Assembly: GCF_014529935.1 (NCBI RefSeq)
Contig: NZ_JACVFC010000001.1
Span: forward strand, 434,001-498,000
Direction: 5' to 3'
Source: Chitinophaga qingshengii
GTDB lineage: Bacteria; Bacteroidota; Bacteroidia; Chitinophagales; Chitinophagaceae
Length of the DNA: 64,000 nucleotides
A model generated the notes under the pieces. It had not been told where the DNA came from. It searched no databases and worked only from the letters and a program-made list of their open reading frames with translations. A program made the translations under genes and the position numbers. Below are positions 61,954-64,000 of the stretch, piece after piece (position 1 is the stretch's first letter; the number at the start of each line of letters is the position of its first letter).

Positions 61954-63699
61954 TTATCTTAATATTTGTATCCAGCCTTTGTAACGAACTACTCCTTCCG
62001 GCTTCCTTACTTCCAAAACATAGTAGTATGTTCCTTCATTCAGTTGCGAGCCATTCCAGTCGTTGCGGTAATCTTTGGACTGATATACCATGCTACCCCA
62101 ACGGTTGTAAACATAGATCGCTGATCCCGGGTATTTCTCCAGTCCTCCGATGATGAAGCGTTCATTTTTACCGTCACCATTCGGTGTGAACACGTTCGGG
62201 AAGGTGATATCAGCGCCATCGGCCTTAATGGTGGCTTCCGCCGTGTTGTTGGTATTGTCGGTTTCCGGTTCGCGGGCTTTTACAGATACGCGGTTGGTAA
62301 TATTGCCTCCCTCCACGATACGGGATACCATGATCAGCTCCACTTCCTGGCCTGCAGGCAGGCTGGCGATGGTCCAGGTAATCTTACCGGCGGTTTTGTC
62401 CACCTGTCCTGTTTGTACCTGAACAGATTTCGGCATTTCCAGGTTAGGCGGCAACAGGTCTTCCACGACCACGTTGGTGAATACCTGTGTTCCGCTGCTC
62501 TTCACTTTTACGCTGTAGGTGATGTCCTGCCCCATACGGTAAGTACCCATAGGCGGGTTTACCACCGTTTTGGTAACAGACAGATCACCAATGATATTGC
62601 TGGCTTCTATCACCGTACCGGCCTGACCGTTACATCCTGGTGCGGCAGGGTCACAACCTCCGGTAGGTTTGGTCGTAGTGCCGTCGCTTACCTGCGCCGT
62701 ATTGGTGATGGAAGTCACTCCATCCAGGGAGGCAGGCGTAGTTACAATCAGTGTAGCCGTCGCCGTTGCTCCCGGCGCGAGATTGCTGATAGTGAAGGAA
62801 GCCACATTACCATTCAGCGTACCACCGCTTACGTAGATGGTATTCGCCGGTACCGGGTCTGTAATAGTTACCTGTGCAAGTGGAATATTACCGGTATTAC
62901 GAACGAAGATGGTATAGGTCAGCTTTTCGTTCGGATAAGCCACGCCGCTGGTATTATCAGCAGGCAGCGCGACAGTTTTCCAGGTGTCGAAGCTTTGAAC
63001 ATCATCGTCATGGATATTAACGGTGGCTTGCGCTGTTCCTGGCGCGAAGCTCCAGGCGCCGCCGGTTCCACCGGTAAGAGTGAAGTTCACCGTGCGGGTA
63101 CCATCCTGTATTTTATTGTCGATTACTTCCACGGGTACGGTTACACTGTGCTCTCCGGCAGGAATGATCACGGAACCATTGAGCGCTTTGTAATCTGTTC
63201 CGCCTACTGCTGTTCCTGCTACTGAATATTGAACCGTAACCGGTACAGTGGTGGTGAGCTTACCTGGGAACGCGATCGTCACTTCACCATGGGTAGCCGG
63301 TTCGGAGGCATTAGGCTTAGTGGCGGTAATATTTACCACCAGGTTACCTGTCACGTCGTCATCGTCTGCTATGGTAACGGTAGCAATACCGTCGGTAGCG
63401 CTGGCAGTGAAGTTGCCCAGCATGGCCGCAGTGCCGCCTTGCAGGGAGAGGATTACGTCTTCCGGCCCTTCGATGATATCATCATTGATCACGGTTACCG
63501 GTATGAATATTTCTTCCGCCCCTTTAGGGATGATAGCGCTTCCGTCGATCGTATAATCATCACCGTTGGCAGCAGAGCCGGTGATCGTATAGCTCACTTT
63601 GATTTCTTCAGCAGCAGAAACGTCTTTCGGCAAGGCAATGCGGAAAGCGCCATGCGTGGAGGGTTCCGCTGCATCCTTGTCTTTGGTGACGCTGATCAC
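61954..63699 (-). CDS. Calx-beta repeat protein with gliding-motility C-terminal (type B sorting) domain, 5' end broken
   Basis: 581 residues from a GTG at 63699. The coding pattern continues upstream without a start to 63768 (SPGAKNTATVIITDDEDNAA), then meets an in-frame TAA at 63769-63771. Two Calx-beta repeats (EPSTHGAFRIALPKDVSA to GIATVTIADDDD; EPATHGEVTIAFPGKL to TVNIHDDD) are followed by DUF11-like repeats (YTIFVRNTGNIPLAQVTITD, DITYSVKVKSSGTQVFTNVV) and a C-terminal CHU_C domain (ITFPNVFTPNGDGKNERFII, YRNDWNGSQLNEGTYYYVLE). This is a cell-surface adhesin of the type IX system, but it lacks a normal start and signal peptide. It is probably a 5'-truncated gene, or a collapsed repeat assembly. 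Confidence 0.8.
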   Translation of the reverse strand: MISVTKDKDAAEPSTHGAFRIALPKDVSAAEEIKVSYTITGSAANGDDYTIDGSAIIPKGAEEIFIPVTVINDDIIEGPEDVILSLQGGTAAMLGNFTASATDGIATVTIADDDDVTGNLVVNITATKPNASEPATHGEVTIAFPGKLTTTVPVTVQYSVAGTAVGGTDYKALNGSVIIPAGEHSVTVPVEVIDNKIQDGTRTVNFTLTGGTGGAWSFAPGTAQATVNIHDDDVQSFDTWKTVALPADNTSGVAYPNEKLTYTIFVRNTGNIPLAQVTITDPVPANTIYVSGGTLNGNVASFTISNLAPGATATATLIVTTPASLDGVTSITNTAQVSDGTTTKPTGGCDPAAPGCNGQAGTVIEASNIIGDLSVTKTVVNPPMGTYRMGQDITYSVKVKSSGTQVFTNVVVEDLLPPNLEMPKSVQVQTGQVDKTAGKITWTIASLPAGQEVELIMVSRIVEGGNITNRVSVKAREPETDNTNNTAEATIKADGADITFPNVFTPNGDGKNERFIIGGLEKYPGSAIYVYNRWGSMVYQSKDYRNDWNGSQLNEGTYYYVLEVRKPEGVVRYKGWIQILR

Positions 63700-63771
63700 C
63701 CGGTTGGCGGCGTTGTCTTCGTCATCTGTAATGATGACGGTCGCGGTATTTTTAGCACCGGGTGAGCGTTA

Positions 63772-64000
63772 TTATGGTCTGTATTAATTCGGAGTGTCCT
63801 TCAGCGTAATAGTCAATAAGGGGTAACTACACCGTATAGGCGTAGTTGCTCAGTGCTGCACAGATAAAAGGCTTAAGATGCTGCCATCTTTCTGATCACA
63901 TGATGATAAAGGGTTTGCGTAGAAATTTTCATAGATCATTGGTTTTTATCGTCCTATAGCATTGGAAAATGGCTACAGCCATTCTTCAGGGACAAAAAAA
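63772..64000 (-). other. Non-coding right edge with a possible remnant of an adhesin start
   Basis: No intact gene is visible. On the minus strand an ATG at 63932 opens MKISTQTLYHHVIRKMAAS and stops at once (63873). In the next frame FICAALSNYAYT follows, like a damaged signal peptide. AATGGCT-AC-AGCCATT (63968-63983) is a small palindrome. This could be the frame-shifted 5' end of the Calx-beta gene, but the evidence is thin. Confidence 0.35.

Noticed and set aside
1..64000. tRNA, rRNA, CRISPR array, insertion sequence or prophage
   Set aside because: No direct-repeat arrays, transposase, integrase or phage structural motifs, and no RNA gene pattern were seen on either strand.

Overview
The window comes from a member of the Bacteroidota, most likely the genus Chitinophaga or a close relative in the Chitinophagaceae. 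The signs are two SusC/SusD pairs, a PorP/SprF protein beside a Calx-beta protein with a gliding-motility C-terminal domain, FecR/ECF-sigma and LytS/LytTR signalling pairs, Bacteroidota-type -7 boxes (TAnnTTTG), and many lipoproteins. I see no rRNA, tRNA, CRISPR array or insertion sequence.

Layout. 1-8.7 kb: assorted metabolism genes (PEP-mutase family, PhzF, KAS III-like, SnoaL-like, sterol desaturase-like, hydrolases, metallophosphoesterase, VOC protein). 8.7-19.8 kb: a glycan-utilisation locus with a NagB-like deaminase, a GH109-type oxidoreductase, a tandem alpha/beta-hydrolase esterase, SusD and SusC. A LacI-family regulator and a secreted hydrolase diverge from it, and the shared intergenic region carries three palindromes. 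19.8-22 kb: DUF1801, SDR and MDR genes. 22-26 kb: a sulfane-sulfur module (MBL-rhodanese, two YeeE/YedE-type membrane proteins, TauE/SafE, Crp/Fnr regulator) with two matching regulator sites. 26-35.3 kb: a Cu/heavy-metal efflux island (HYC_CC_PP protein, CusA split into two reading frames, TolC, two CusB-like adaptors, two DUF3347 lipoproteins, a haem-binding protein). 35.3-44.8 kb: an AraC regulator, an AcrA-AcrB-TolC drug pump and a LytS/LytTR two-component pair.

44.8-55.6 kb: an ECF sigma/FecR pair diverges from a SusC with a signalling (STN) domain, followed by SusD and a TlpA-like thioredoxin. Convergent to these is an operon with a class III lanthipeptide-synthetase-like lyase-kinase that lacks the cyclase domain, a MauE-type redox membrane protein, and two paralogous secreted mini-proteins with a shared C-x7-C motif. 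This is my best candidate for an undescribed system: a secreted-peptide modification or redox pathway next to an outer-membrane transporter. Most of the stretch is visibly more A/T-rich than its surroundings.

55.6-58.8 kb: an AraC regulator, an orphan protein, a GNAT acetyltransferase and a second orphan. 58.9-64 kb: an OmpA/TPR protein, PorP/SprF, and the 3' part of a Calx-beta/gliding-motility C-terminal protein whose reading frame is broken at 63769-63771, close to the right edge.
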